Assembly: GCA_905250115.1 (NCBI GenBank)
Contig: CAJNOI010000224.1
Coordinates: 62,001 to 126,000 of the forward strand
Source: Adineta steineri
Lineage: Eukaryota; Rotifera; Eurotatoria; Adinetida; Adinetidae
Length of the DNA: 64,000 nucleotides
Direction of reading: 5' to 3'
Numbering within the stretch: the first letter of the stretch is position 1; the number at the start of each line of letters is the position of its first letter. Below are positions 38,031 to 50,900 of this stretch, one piece after another. The notes under the pieces were generated by a model. It had not been told where the DNA came from and did no database searches. It saw only the letters and a program-made list of their open reading frames with translations. Position numbers and translations under genes: made by a program.

Positions 38031-41000
38031 TGCATGTCTATCTAGAGCTACATCTTCACCTACTCTTTTATGTGAGCCCACTGCGTAGTAATAGAATATA
38101 TGTATCATCTATGTGTATTTGTTTCTCTCTTATTCATTTTTGTCTTCTCTTTTAATAATTTCGATAGGAATAAAAGAAATAAATTGAACGAATATTCATT
38201 TAAGTAAATGCTAGAAATAATGATCGTCGTTATTTAAACATAGAATAGTATTCGTTTACTTGATTTATCGAAATATTTTCTATATTTCTCTTGTTTATTT
38301 AAGAAAATAGATGAAATTGAATCTAAGGTTTATGTAATGATTGATTGTATCAATAGAAATATTTGATCTATCATTATCATCATGAACTTTAATGTCACAA
38401 ACTTGATATGAAGATTTTTAGTGTTTGATTTATTCGATAAGAGATAATGAGCAATTGTTGGTATAATATGGATAGTTAATTGTCTTGAGGATGAATATAT
38501 ATTGTCTTTACTGTCTATTTGACATTGATATTAAAAGAAAATTGTTATTTTCTCACGAATTCTTCGATATTTCGATATAAAACTAAATCGAACGAGCATA
38601 AATCAATGATAAGAATGATCAATATATTTGATAAAAGTTCGAAGAATATTTTCAAATAGAAGAAAAGCACAGTAAAAATATTAAATCTTAGACGAAAATT
38701 TTTTTCGATTATTCTCCTTTGATATTTCCATTTAGACATAATTCCGATTGATAACTATACTGGAAATATGAAAATAGTTATTAGTTCTTTTTATATAGTT
38801 ATTTCTTAATAGATTTATCAAGGATAAGAAAAATAATGACTAATATAGAACAGAAGAAAAAAAAACATTTCGTTCCAAATATCGTTATGTGGACAACGAA
38901 GAAAAGTATGAGAAATACAATTAAGTATCGTCGAAGAAATGAAGAACATGAAAATGAATAATGCATAAAATGAATGTTTCTCTATAGAAATATTTTATTA
39001 TTCTAGAAATTCGGTATAATCGATTGTTTTCAAGCGAAAATTCTTTTTTTTATTGATTTTTAAAGATTTACATACTTTTTTAGTAAGATTTTCATTAAAA
39101 AGAATCAATTTATATTCTTTTCTTTTAACATAAACTAATAATACTAAGAAAGTTAAATGAACTGAATAGATATTTTATAATAAGAAAACATTTTTATGTA
39201 ACAACTCCTAATTAGAAATTTCAATCTAAATCTATCTACGTATAAATTGAAAAATTCTTATATTGTTTTATGAAAAACGTTTCATTTTATTGTTAATATA
39301 TTGTACAATATTATATTTAAGAAAAATAAGTTTCAATTTTTCTGATTACTACTATCAAATTATCGAACGTACGAGATATTTTTTTAAGAATCCAAATCAA
39401 AAAAATTTGAGATTAAATCACGTTAATTAGTGCACAATACATTTAATGTGGAATTTTTTTGGATACTTTTTGTCTTAATGTTTATTCTTGTCTGTATAAT
39501 AAGAAATTTTCTTGTCAATTATAACTGATCTTGGTTGTAAGAAAATTATCCTATGTACTCAAAATCAGTAGTTAATCGTCAATGATTTTCTTCTTTATTT
39601 TTAGCGGTGAACTATGAGATTATTTACACGTGAACTTTTATTTTACTGTTAAATTTTGAAGGTCTTATTACTAGTTTAATTAATTGAGCAATGTTTTTAT
39701 TATAAAATTAAATATTCACATTAATTTCTGCATAGAAATTATGTAATAAAATAGATAAACAATAACTCTATATGCAATTTGATATAGGGAGGAAAAAATT
39801 CCTTAAAAACGATGAGTTGTTTTTGTTTATTTGTGAAAGGCTTCTGTGCATATTTATCATCGCTCATCAATTAAAAATCTCGAGAAAAGAATGAAAAAAC
39901 ATAAGTGAGAAGTAGAATTATAGATTAATATAGAATCATCTAAAATAAACTACGCCTAGTCGCAAAAAATCGTTTTAAAACGAACGATTGTGATGACGAC
40001 GCTTATAGTATGATTATTTTTGAAATTATCTAATATCATTCATACCATAGTAGTCATATACATGACAACAACTAATCTTTGTTTTGTTTTAAATATCTGT
40101 AATTATATTTCACTTTTCAATTTATAAATTCTTAAATAATTAGTTTGTAGTTCATCAATGATTACTAAAATCAATGATTGAACACGTTTTCATGACATAG
40201 GATGTAACGATGAAACTCGTCGGAGATTTTTATAGGATTTATTTTCTAATGGTGATAATATGAACAATAGTTAAATAGAATGAATAATGTTTCAAGTCAA
40301 GCTGTAATATTTTAAGAGAATTAGAAATTAAAAAAATCTTGCGTAATATTTCGTGTAATACTAATAATTTTTTTATTTATTTTATTTTATTTAAGTGAAA
40401 ACTCGAATAACTTTTTCATTGTCTTTTATGAATATATGTCGAAGTTATTTGTTATTTAACAGAATAGGAGCTGAAGGATTGACGGTAAATATAATGTATC
40501 AACAAACAATTAATTAGAAATATTTTCTTAAAGTATATATTAAAAATAAATAATCATTTTTTATCTTTGATTTCTATACAATATGAAAAGGTCGATATAT
40601 GTGCGCAGATAAAAATCAATATTGATTTGATTTCGAAAGAAAAAAAGATATCTTATAAATGATGTGGTTGAAACGAAAAAGATGGATTTGATACTAGAAT
40701 AGATCTTTTCAAATACATCATATTTACACTTATCGTTAATCATACCCGTCTATTATCATAGAAGTTAGATAAAACAAATGTAAGTTAGTAGTGTTTAAAA
40801 TAAAAATTTGAAATAAATAAGCATCATTATCTCTTTTTATTTCATGATAACTTAACAATTATTAGAATATAAGGCGAAGATTTCTTGACTAAATCATTTA
40901 TTAAATCAGTTTTGAGTCAATAAATAACTCACACTTATTATTTTATTCTTTGCGAAGTTAAAAAATCTCAAATTAAGTTATAGCATTACCGATCATTTGT

Positions 41001-41775
41001 AACAGATCGCTGAATTGCAGATGATTTTGATTATAAAGAAGAATAATGTCACTGGACAAGTCATTACAAAATCCAAATAGTTAAAAAATCTAAGATAATT
41101 GATTCTATATTGCAAAATAAATGAACAAAGATTTTGATTGTATTTAAAAATTGACTTGATTTTTCTTCCATAAATAAAATCGATAAAAAAAACATTATTT
41201 TTCTCTTTTCTTTTCATGACTTATCTATCCGTCTTGGTTCATTGGTTTTCTTGACCACATATGATTTTTAGTAAGAGCAATCAGCGATAATATTAAAATA
41301 TAAACGTAAGGAAGAGTGGCCTTATAGATGGTTGTTTGACAGAACAAGAAAAAACGATAATTGTAAGCGTTAGCAATATCTTTTTGTCGTCATGAAAAAA
41401 ATAACAAAACGCAACCACGTGGAAAAAAACGTGTCTCTTAGAATATTTTCAAATATCTAAATAGAACGACTTTTACGTAGGAAACCATCTCTTAAACTTA
41501 TCTTACAATTACGATTAAAGACTGAAAAATAAAATAATTATATTGTGATATTTGAGAAACGAAGAATAGAGTTAAGTTTATTCTGATAAAGAAAACATTT
41601 CATTTCAAGTTGGTATTAATAGAAAATAAGATAAAGAAGAATTTGATTATTTTAATTTTATCGTATTTCTTAAATAACTATTTAAACATTTCGAGAGACT
41701 CAAATGCTTTTTGTTTGACATTTTTATATTTGGAGATTTTTGGAATAAAATACTTTAATTATTCTCATTTAAAAA
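38031..41775 (+). repeat. Direct repeat A, copy 2 (about 3.7 kb)
   Basis: Second copy of the segment at 20779-24455, same orientation, about 17.3 kb downstream. It carries an extra ~95 bp at about 38905-39005 compared with copy 1, and lacks the two small tandem duplications seen there. Copies are diverged by many substitutions, so the duplication is not recent. No gene is recognised. Together the two copies bracket the VPS13-like remnant and the PKS pseudogene. Confidence 0.85.
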
Positions 41776-41829
41776 TTCTGAATAGTAACTTTTAAGATGA
41801 TCGAATTGGAAAACATTTTCTATATGATA

Positions 41830-42985
41830 TTACACTAATCGACGTTCTTGTCCTCTTCTTTCCAGATTCTTGTTTTTCTTGCTTTTCAGGCAAAATTCTT
41901 TTTCTATTCTTTACATGCAAGATTCTTGCCTTTTTTGTGAGATTCGTGTAGACCGAATCTTGTCTGATGAGGCAAGAAATTCTTCTCCAGACAGATTCTT
42001 GTTCTCTTACTTTCTTGCCTGATTCTAATCATATCAAAAAAAGCCTTTTTTAGGTTATTACTACCTTTTTCATATCGTTTTATTATAAGGATTTCACACC
42101 ATGTACAAAAAAATACTTTAATTTTCACATATTCATAAAGTAGTTTTAATTTTTAACACAAAAAAAATAAAAATTTTTTTTATTATTTATTCTCTTAAAA
42201 TTTTACCTATACGAAGAGAATTATCAAACAATAGTTTCTTAAATAAATCCATATTTTCTTCGTCTATTATATGTAATACTTTTATCAATAGTGAAAATCT
42301 AGAAAAAAAATAAAATATATAGATATGAATTAGAAAGATATCAAAATGTGTTCAATAAGGATTGCCTTCAGTAAACAATGAGAAAATGGATATCATATAT
42401 TCCATTGTTTTCTTGATATGAAATAAACTTTTACTATACATCCAATTAAAACAATAACTTACTAGATGTCGTTTGAATTAAATAAACGCTTCAGAAAAAG
42501 AAAATAATCTAAGTAAATTTGCACTATACTTATCGAGCCAATAATAATTATGAATAAATAACGGTCAGCTAATGCTTTTATATATACGATAAACAAAGAT
42601 CACATCACGTGCCGTTCATCTTGGAAAGCTGGCAAGAATCTGTTTTCTTTTCTATTACAAGAATCTTGTCTGAATATTAAGAAACTTAAAATATCTTGTG
42701 TTTCTTTTCAGATTCTTTTTGTCTTGAACTTCAGTCAAGATTCTTTTTAAAGGGAAGAAAAAGATTCTTGTCTGAATTTTAAATATATCTTGAATATCTT
42801 ATAATTCTTGCCTGATTCTTTTATTTCTGATTGTTCAGACAAGATTCTTGTTTACTGGAAATTCTTGTGAGATTCTTTTTTACTTTCCTGTCAAAAAGAA
42901 TCTTGCCTGAACACAAGAAGCTTATCTGAAAAGCAAGAAAAGCAAGAACCTGGAAAGAAGAGGACAAGAACGTCAACTAGTGTAA
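41830..42985. mobile_element. Non-autonomous DNA transposon with ~60 bp terminal inverted repeats
   Basis: The left end reads TTACACTAATCGACGTTCTT and continues through GTCCTCTTCTTTCCAG and a TTTTCTTGCTTTTCAG block. The right end, reversed and complemented, reads TTACACTAGTTGACGTTCTT and then the same blocks. Internally there are many copies of a GATTCTTGCCTG/CAAGAATC-type motif in both orientations near both ends, giving extended sub-terminal inverted repeats. The interior (about 42120-42600) has no transposase-like frame. The superfamily is not assigned because I cannot fix the target-site duplication. Confidence 0.75.
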
Positions 42986-43092
42986 ACTATTAGTAGAAAT
43001 AAATTTAAACTACGTAGTCGAATATGGAGCCAACTTCACCTACGTGATTTTATTATTATTGCTCTTTATCAGATATATATTCGATTTTTTTA

Positions 43093-43355
43093 TTAACCCT
43101 TTCGGGACCAACTTTTTTTATCTTTTTAATGATCGGTGTATCATTTTATAACTATCTATCTTGATGGCAACCTCAGAAAAAAAAATTTTGTTTTTTGAAA
43201 AAGCTGGGGTCCTCCCAGGGACGGTGGCACATATTTGTACCACCGATCCTGTGGGTTTTTCAAAAAAAAATTTTTTTTTCCTGAGGTTAGATAGTTATAA
43301 AATGATACACCGATCATTAAAAAGATAAAAAAAAAGTTGGTCCCGAAAGGGTTAA
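43093..43355. mobile_element. piggyBac-type MITE, 255 bp, flanked by TTAA
   Basis: A near-perfect foldback element: TTAA, then CCCTTTCGGGACCAAC on the left, and GTTGGTCCCGAAAGGG then TTAA on the right. TTAA target duplications and ends beginning CCC are the hallmark of piggyBac-like elements. Inner palindromic blocks also pair (ATGATCGGTGTATCATTTTA and its complement; AACCTCAG...CTGAGGTT). The GC-rich apex (43205-43255) contains GGTGG/CCACC pairings. No transposase is encoded, so it must be mobilised in trans. A related sequence at 51485-51530 has the same left flank and a single TTAA. Confidence 0.88.
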
Positions 43356-44006
43356 TAAAGAACATTTTCTCAATATATAGAGTGATAGAAGAAAAAATTC
43401 AATATTCTCTTTCTCGTAGACAAGAGTCTTGCAAACATATATTGTCAAAATTTCTTACAAAAAGTAGATTTCTCTGAGCGATTAGCAACTCTTGTTGAAA
43501 GAAAGCGATCTTAAAAAACAGAAGCTTTGATCTGCTATAGGAATCTTTCAATTAAAACTATTTTGATAAATTACAATTCGAAACCATTAAGTTTTTGTAT
43601 AGAATTTTGACAAAAAACCTTAGTTGGACATGATTTTATAATATAAATTTTTACTAAGATTTACAAATGAAACTGCAATACTAAGGTTTTTCGTGAAATA
43701 TTCTATAGTAATTCTTTTGATTTCGGAATTTGAATTTTTAAAGTAACTTAATATTTTATAAAAATAGACTTACGTTAGTTCCTTTGAAACGGACTCTTTA
43801 TAACAGAATTATTGATTGTTCAAGTAGAGAAAGCATACTAAAAATTATTTTCACATTAATTATAAAAGTGTTTTTTTCGATACAAAAAAAAATAAAGTCT
43901 CTTTAGTAGCATAGAAATTGAAAAATGGTAAGGTATTTTCGTACCTACTTCAAGATTATATGGATATGAATCGTTAGAAATTCATTAATCTTTGCACTAG
44001 AGTAAG
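43356..44006. other. AT-rich spacer between two MITEs
   Basis: No gene, repeat or RNA gene recognised. The following element's duplicated target (ATAAGAAG) begins at 44007. Confidence 0.4.
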
Positions 44007-44467
44007 ATAAGAAGTAGGGGTGTTACTTTATATTTACTTTATTTTATAAAGAATAAAGATAATCTTTATTTTTAAAAATAAAAATAAAGAAATAAAGTAA
44101 ATTTCTATTTTATAAAGATAAAGAAAAAGTTGCTTTATTTCAAAAAATAAAGTTAAAATAAAGAATAAAGAAATTTGTTTTTCTTAAAAATCTAAAATTT
44201 TATCTTTTCTAGATAAGCCGCCAAATATTATAAGGACACAGATTAAAAAAAGATTCCGGAGAAAAGTTTTTTCCATAAATCTCTTATGCTTCACATTCAT
44301 TTGCTAGCATTATTCCATATTAGAATGTGACTCGTGATCAGAAAAAACTGCGATCAATATTACCTCTTTTTATATCAATTATTTATCTACTTACTGATCA
44401 CTTGAAAATATTTTCTTTATTCTATTATAAAGTAAAATAAAAATAAAGTAACACCCCTAATAAGAAG
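44007..44467. mobile_element. hAT-type MITE, 445 bp, with 8 bp target-site duplication
   Basis: The element spans 44015-44459. It starts TAGGGGTGTTACTTTAT and ends with the reverse complement (ATAAAGTAACACCCCTA). It is flanked on both sides by the identical octamer ATAAGAAG (44007-44014 and 44460-44467). An 8 bp duplication with YAGGGGTG-like ends is characteristic of hAT elements. The interior is made of AATAAAG/CTTTATT-type repeats and lacks coding capacity. Confidence 0.88.
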
Positions 44468-44952
44468 AATCCTGTTGTCAGACTATTTCACTGTTTTATA
44501 ATCACTGTATGTACAATAATTTACAGTAACTTGTTATTTCAAAGATATCCTTCATAAATACGATTAATAGGAAATAATATGAGTATTATTCTACGTTTAC
44601 TTATGATAATAGTATTATCATAATACGTTATTTGTTGTAGAAATCTTTTTTTGTAAAAATCTATAATAATTAGTTAACTTACTAACAACATTATATTAAT
44701 ATTTTTTTTATTATCTAATATAATATCATAGCTATACTCAATCAATTCTCTTGTTTCATTTCGGAGTATTATTAGAAGATTGTATATTGGTTTATTGTAC
44801 TCGTGATAATACTATGACTCTCATATGATGTGATTATACTAGTGTTATTTCATATTTTGAAATATCTATTTAGTTTTTCTTATCTTCTTTTTAATTTATA
44901 GATTCTATTACGCTTCTTATTTTATATTATTAATTTATTACTTTATTATACA
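44468..44952. other. AT-rich 5' flank of the NRPS pseudogene
   Basis: No gene recognised. It presumably contains the former promoter of the NRPS pseudogene whose start codon is at 44953; no conserved box is evident by eye. Confidence 0.4.
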
Positions 44953-47900
44953 ATGTTTTCACGTAATCGACTAGCAGCAAGAACAAATGCACACAAAGAA
45001 CCACAACTTAAAACTTCAGGACGAACAGAAGCTGTTGCTTCATTTGTTCAACAACGAATTTGGCTTCGTGAACAACTTTATTTTCATTCTACAGACCTGC
45101 TTTTTTACAATATTTTGGCACCATTGATAATCAAACAAGGTTCGCTATCAATCATTACCTTATGATCGACATCGTCTCTCAAATGAACATCAAAGTGGTC
45201 GTGGAACATTGATATCATTTGATTTTAGTCAAGATCTTTCATATGGTTTTCTTAACTATACCTTAACAAACAATATAGAACCTCAATATCTAGCACTTGC
45301 TGTTCATTATACATTCTTGTTTAAATTAACTAATGGAGAAAGAAACATATGTATTGGAATGACTGCACATACTCGATATAAAGATGAATTCAAATCAATA
45401 ATTGGATTATATGAAAATCTTATTCCATTACGATATCAATTAGATCATGATGGTTCACTTCGTCAACTAGTTGAATATGTTCAAGAAATGGCAACAAATT
45501 GTATGAAATATTCATATTTTCTTCTTCAACATATTCTTGCACAACATTCTGATTGTTCAAAGCCTACATTTCTTGATGTGTCTTTTGATTTTGTGACTAT
45601 TGAAAAGAAAATAATGATTGGTGATAGTGAACTTTGTAGCTTTCCATTATCAATTGCAATGAATGAAGATGAAGATGTGAACAAGTTTGATTTCATTATT
45701 ACTATTCAATATGATCTCACCATAAATCAATTTTCATGTATAATTAATGCATCACTCGATTTATTCAATCAAGGGACAATAAATAAGATTTCACAACAAT
45801 TTCATTCAATATTATATAATCTGTTTATATCTGTTAATGATACCATGAAAAAGAAATCAATCTATGAAATATCAATAATGTTACCAATTGAAAGATTACT
45901 TATACAGTCAATGAATAATACACAAGTATTGTTTCCTTCTACTACTTGTATGCATCATGAATTTATTTATCAAGTAACACAACATCCACAAAAAATAGCT
46001 GTTGAATTTGATGAACAATCATTAACATATACAGAACTTTTCTATTATGTTCAACAACTTTCTCTCGTCTTATTAAATAAATACAATGTGAAATCGGGTG
46101 ATATTATTTGTCAATGTGTAGAGCGAAGTTTATCTATGGTAAATAAATTTAGAAAATATTGTTTATAATAATATGTATATAATATATCCTTTATTTCTCT
46201 TTAGGTCATTGGCATTCTATCAATTATTATGGCTGGTGGTGCCTATTGTCCTTTATCATCACAAGATCCTTCACAACGTCTACAAATTCTTGTGAAAGAA
46301 ACTCGAAGTCATTCAGTTCTTGTGCATTCATCTACACGCATTCTTTTTGAAATCGATATTATAACTTTAAATATTGATACAATTATAAATAATGAAGAAA
46401 ATTCTACTAGTATTCATCTGACTCAAATGTCAGATGTACCAATAACATCAGAAAATATTCTCTTTGTAATTTTTACTAGTAGATCAACTAGTATTCCGAA
46501 AGCGGTTTGTATAATATCTTTTTTTTGTGACTATTTCTTTTTTTAATGTATTCATGTTTTATTAGATTCAACTGCGTTATCGAAATTTTACTCAATTTTT
46601 ACGCTCATTTGTTTATGTTAATATATTAACAAAAACTGTACAATAATACAGATGGCTCGATATTCTTTTGATAATCACTTATTAAGTCTTGTTGGTACAT
46701 TAATTACTGAAGCTACATTAATAATGCTTCGACCAGAAGGTCACATGGATTTTGGTTATCTTGCAAGAGTATTGAATGAAAAACAGATTACTGTTATGCA
46801 TACTGTTCCATCTTTATAGAAAAGTCTATTTAATTTTCTCAATACTACTAATCGAAAATCGTCAGTACAATGGTTACGAACTGTATGTAGTGGTGGTTAC
46901 TAATTGTTATATTATTATCATATTCTTTTTGACTTATTCTATCACAGGTGAAGTTCTCAACAATAAACTAGTTAATCTATTGAGAAGTCAAGTGAGAAGT
47001 GAATGTCGAATTCGAAATCATTATGGTCCAGCTGAACTTACTATTAATTGTACCAATCATCTAATTGATCTAAATAAAGATCAAACAGATATTCCAATAG
47101 GTCAATCTCTTCCCAATTATCAGCTTTTAATATTAGATATGTTCTTACAAACTGTTGGTATTGGACAAGAAGGAGAATTAGTTGTTGGAGGTGTTGGTGT
47201 TTTTGCTGGATATCGCGGTCGTGATGATTTAACAGCTCAAGTAATGATTAATATTAATGAGCAAATATTTTATAAAACAGGTGATCTTGTTCAAATGGAT
47301 AGCAATGGATTGATTCATTATGTTGGTCGGAGAGATTTTCAAGTGAAATTACGTGGACAACGTATTGAATTACAAGAAATTGTACAGTGTTTACTTATTT
47401 TAACATCAATTACTACATGTGTTGTTATCAAATGGGATGAAAATCATCTTGTTGCTTATGTTCAAAGTGATAACATTAATGTTGAACAATTACGTCATCA
47501 TTGTCAATCTAATCTACCATCACATATAATTCCATCAATGTTTGTTATACTTGAAAAACTACCTTTGAGTCCAAATGCAAAAGTAGATCGAAAACGTCTT
47601 CCTCCACTAGATTTATCATTATTGACTCTCTCATCAACATCATCATCATTAACAACAGCATTAGACAACAGATTTAATCTTCCACAAAATCAATTAGAAA
47701 AACAGATACATGATATTTGATGTGAAATTCTTCGATGTTTCGGACAACACATTTCAACAACCGCAAATTTCTTTAGTATTGGTGGTCATTCACTTCTATT
47801 TATTGAACTTTATCATCGATATCAACAATTATATGATTTTGATAATCGTGTACTTTCTATTGCTTTATTTCTTCAACAACCAACTATTCTTCAACATTCA

Positions 47901-50900
47901 CAATTACTTCGATCTATTACAATCAATCAGATGAAATCAGTACGTTGGCATACACTACATATCAAACAAGGTAATAAGAATTTGAAATGTTAATATTCAC
48001 AAAATAAACTAAAATATTGTTTTCTTTTTCTCATTAATAATGAAAATCTTTAGGTATTGCATCTTTTGCTCAAGAACGTATTTTTCTTGATGAAGAAATG
48101 CGTTTTTCTAATAAAACTGCTATCTACAATGAATTGATTGCTTTAGAAATTATTCAAGGTTCAATATCAATAGGTCGTCTGTTAGAAGCTATTGAATATA
48201 TTTTAAATAAACATAAAATATTACATACATTTCTTACTTTCAACAATGATAATGGTATTCTTGAACAACATATTGGTGATAAACATCATATATTTCAACT
48301 TGTTCTCAATCAAACATTTAAAAATGAAAATGAACTTCAAGATATTCTCTATCAAACAATTATTAATCCTAATTTATTTGATTTATCCACTGGTCGTGTT
48401 TTTCATTGTGAAGTACTTCGACAAGAACTCATATCTAATAATGATAATAGATTCATTACAGATTCTGATATTCTTCTTATAGCATTTCATCATGCTGCAA
48501 CAGATCGATCAGCTTATCAACTTTTTCTAAATGATCTTTGCTTTGCTTATAATACAAATGTAAAATGGACAATTGATGAGGACTTATTACAATATATTGA
48601 TTATTCTGTTCATGAACGTTTAATTGATATGACACCATCACGTGATTTTTGGCTTCTAGAATTGAAAGACTTTGATTTTGAACATCGATTATCATTATCG
48701 ATTGATCTACATTGTTTATCTAACGATCAACGATCTGGTTTTGCTTCAATTGCTCAGATTTCTTTTGATAAAAATATTTCGAAATCATTTCTTAATTATG
48801 TTTCTACACATCAAACTACTCCATTTCAATTAGGTCTGAGTATATTATATGCTTTTCTTTTCAAATTAACGCATGGCGAAAATGATTTATGCATTTCTTT
48901 TCTTAATGCTAATCGATACAGAAGTCAATTACAAAATATGATGGGAATGTTCGTCTCAGCACTTCCATGTCGTATGAAGATTAATTCTCATTTGTCGTTT
49001 GATGAACTTGTTAAATGTGTACAAGAAAAATGTATATCAATTCTTGAACATTCTCATTATCCACTACAAAATATTCTAACTGATATTAATGCTCATCAAT
49101 CTAATGTTTCTTTTCCTCAAACAGTATTTGATTTTATTACTCGATCTCCTGATATTGATCAATTATCTTTCGATGATTTCGATTTAAAACCAATTGAATT
49201 AAAACAATCCATTGAAATTGCTAAATTTGATTTTGCATTAACATTTATTTATAATCCAATGTTAAATGATGAGATGTTATCATGTCGTTTTGTTTGTTCA
49301 CATGATCTATTCGAAGATATGACAGTTACAAAAATTGCTCGACGATTTCAATATCTTATTGAACAACTATTTTCAATGGATTCTAATATTAATCAAACTG
49401 ATATTCTTGTTGTACCTATTACTAAACTTAGTCTTATTTTACCTGAAGAAGTTTATGAAATGGAACGAATAGTTTTTTTGTCGACAACCACATATTATGA
49501 ATGAAGATATATCTATATATCTATCATGTATTTGAGAAAATAATTAGACGATAGAAATATACATGTACAGGATTCACACCTACATCCTTATCGATTCCCA
49601 TCAAAATTAAGTATATTCATCTTTTTATTGCTCTTATTATTATATAGCACCAGCATCATATGCTCAAGCACGTATTTGGCTTGATGAACGAATTCGTTTT
49701 AATTCACAAAATTCACAAGTTGCCATATATAATATGCCTTTTCTTCATCGACTTTCATCAGGTGGTACTCTATCAATATCTAAACTTCGTCAAGCTTTAC
49801 AACATGTTCTTATAAAACATTCTGCTCTTCGTACATCACTCTATTTCGATACAAATAAAAATATATTAATGCAAAAGATTATTGATCATACTGATAATAA
49901 AGAATTATTTACATTTATTGAAAGTACTTTCGAAACAGATGAAGATCTCAATAAAATTATGCATAATGAACGTGGTAATCCAAATAATTTTAATCTATTA
50001 ACTGATGTTGTTTGTCGATGTCATGTTGTTTATTATAAAAACATTTCTCAAAAAGGAATCATTTTTGAAAAAGATGTACTAATCTTTAATTTTCATCATG
50101 CTCTATCTGATTTTCCATCAATGAAAATGTTTCGTCAAGATCTTGATTGTATATTAACTTATTTTGTTTGTTGTTTTTATATTTTATACTAATATACTTT
50201 TCATTTTATTTAAGATGCTGTGACTGAACAACAAATGCCGATGACAGCTGCCAATGCTTTTTGGCTGGATGCTCTTCGTGATTGTAAAATAGATCGACCT
50301 TTACAATTACCATTTGATCGACATCGTGTTTCTGACGAACATCGTACAGGTCGTGGAACTTCAATTTCATTTCAATTTGATAACGATTTTACAAAAGCAT
50401 TTCTAACTTATGCATCAACATATAATATTAAACTTGAATATTTAGTACTTGCTTCTTATTATACATTCTTATTTAAATTAGCCAATAATGAAAATGATAT
50501 ATGTATTCTTATGAATAATCATGATCGTTCGAAACCTGAATTAATGTCAATTATCGGAATGTTTGTTAATGCACTTCCAATGCGATGTCAAATTAATTCT
50601 AATCATTCATTTGATGAATTTGTACAACATGTAGATACAAGAGCAACACAAACATTCGAACATTCTTATTTTCCTCTTCAACGTATTCTTGCTCAACATC
50701 CACATGTTTCTCGTCCTACATTTCTTGATGTATTCTTTGGATTTGTTTCTTTTCCAACTGAACATAATCATGATGAAGTGACAGTAGGTGGTGTTCCTAT
50801 TTATACTATGCCTTATTCAATTCAAATAAGTACATATGAAACTGCAAGTAAATTTGATTTTTCTATAAATATTATATATGATACAATAACTGATCATTGG

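Noticed and set aside
23225..40743. Minus-strand open frames at matching positions in the two repeat A copies (23225-23416 and 40561-40743)
   Set aside because: They share position but differ in start, length and much of the sequence, and look like chance frames in AT-rich DNA.
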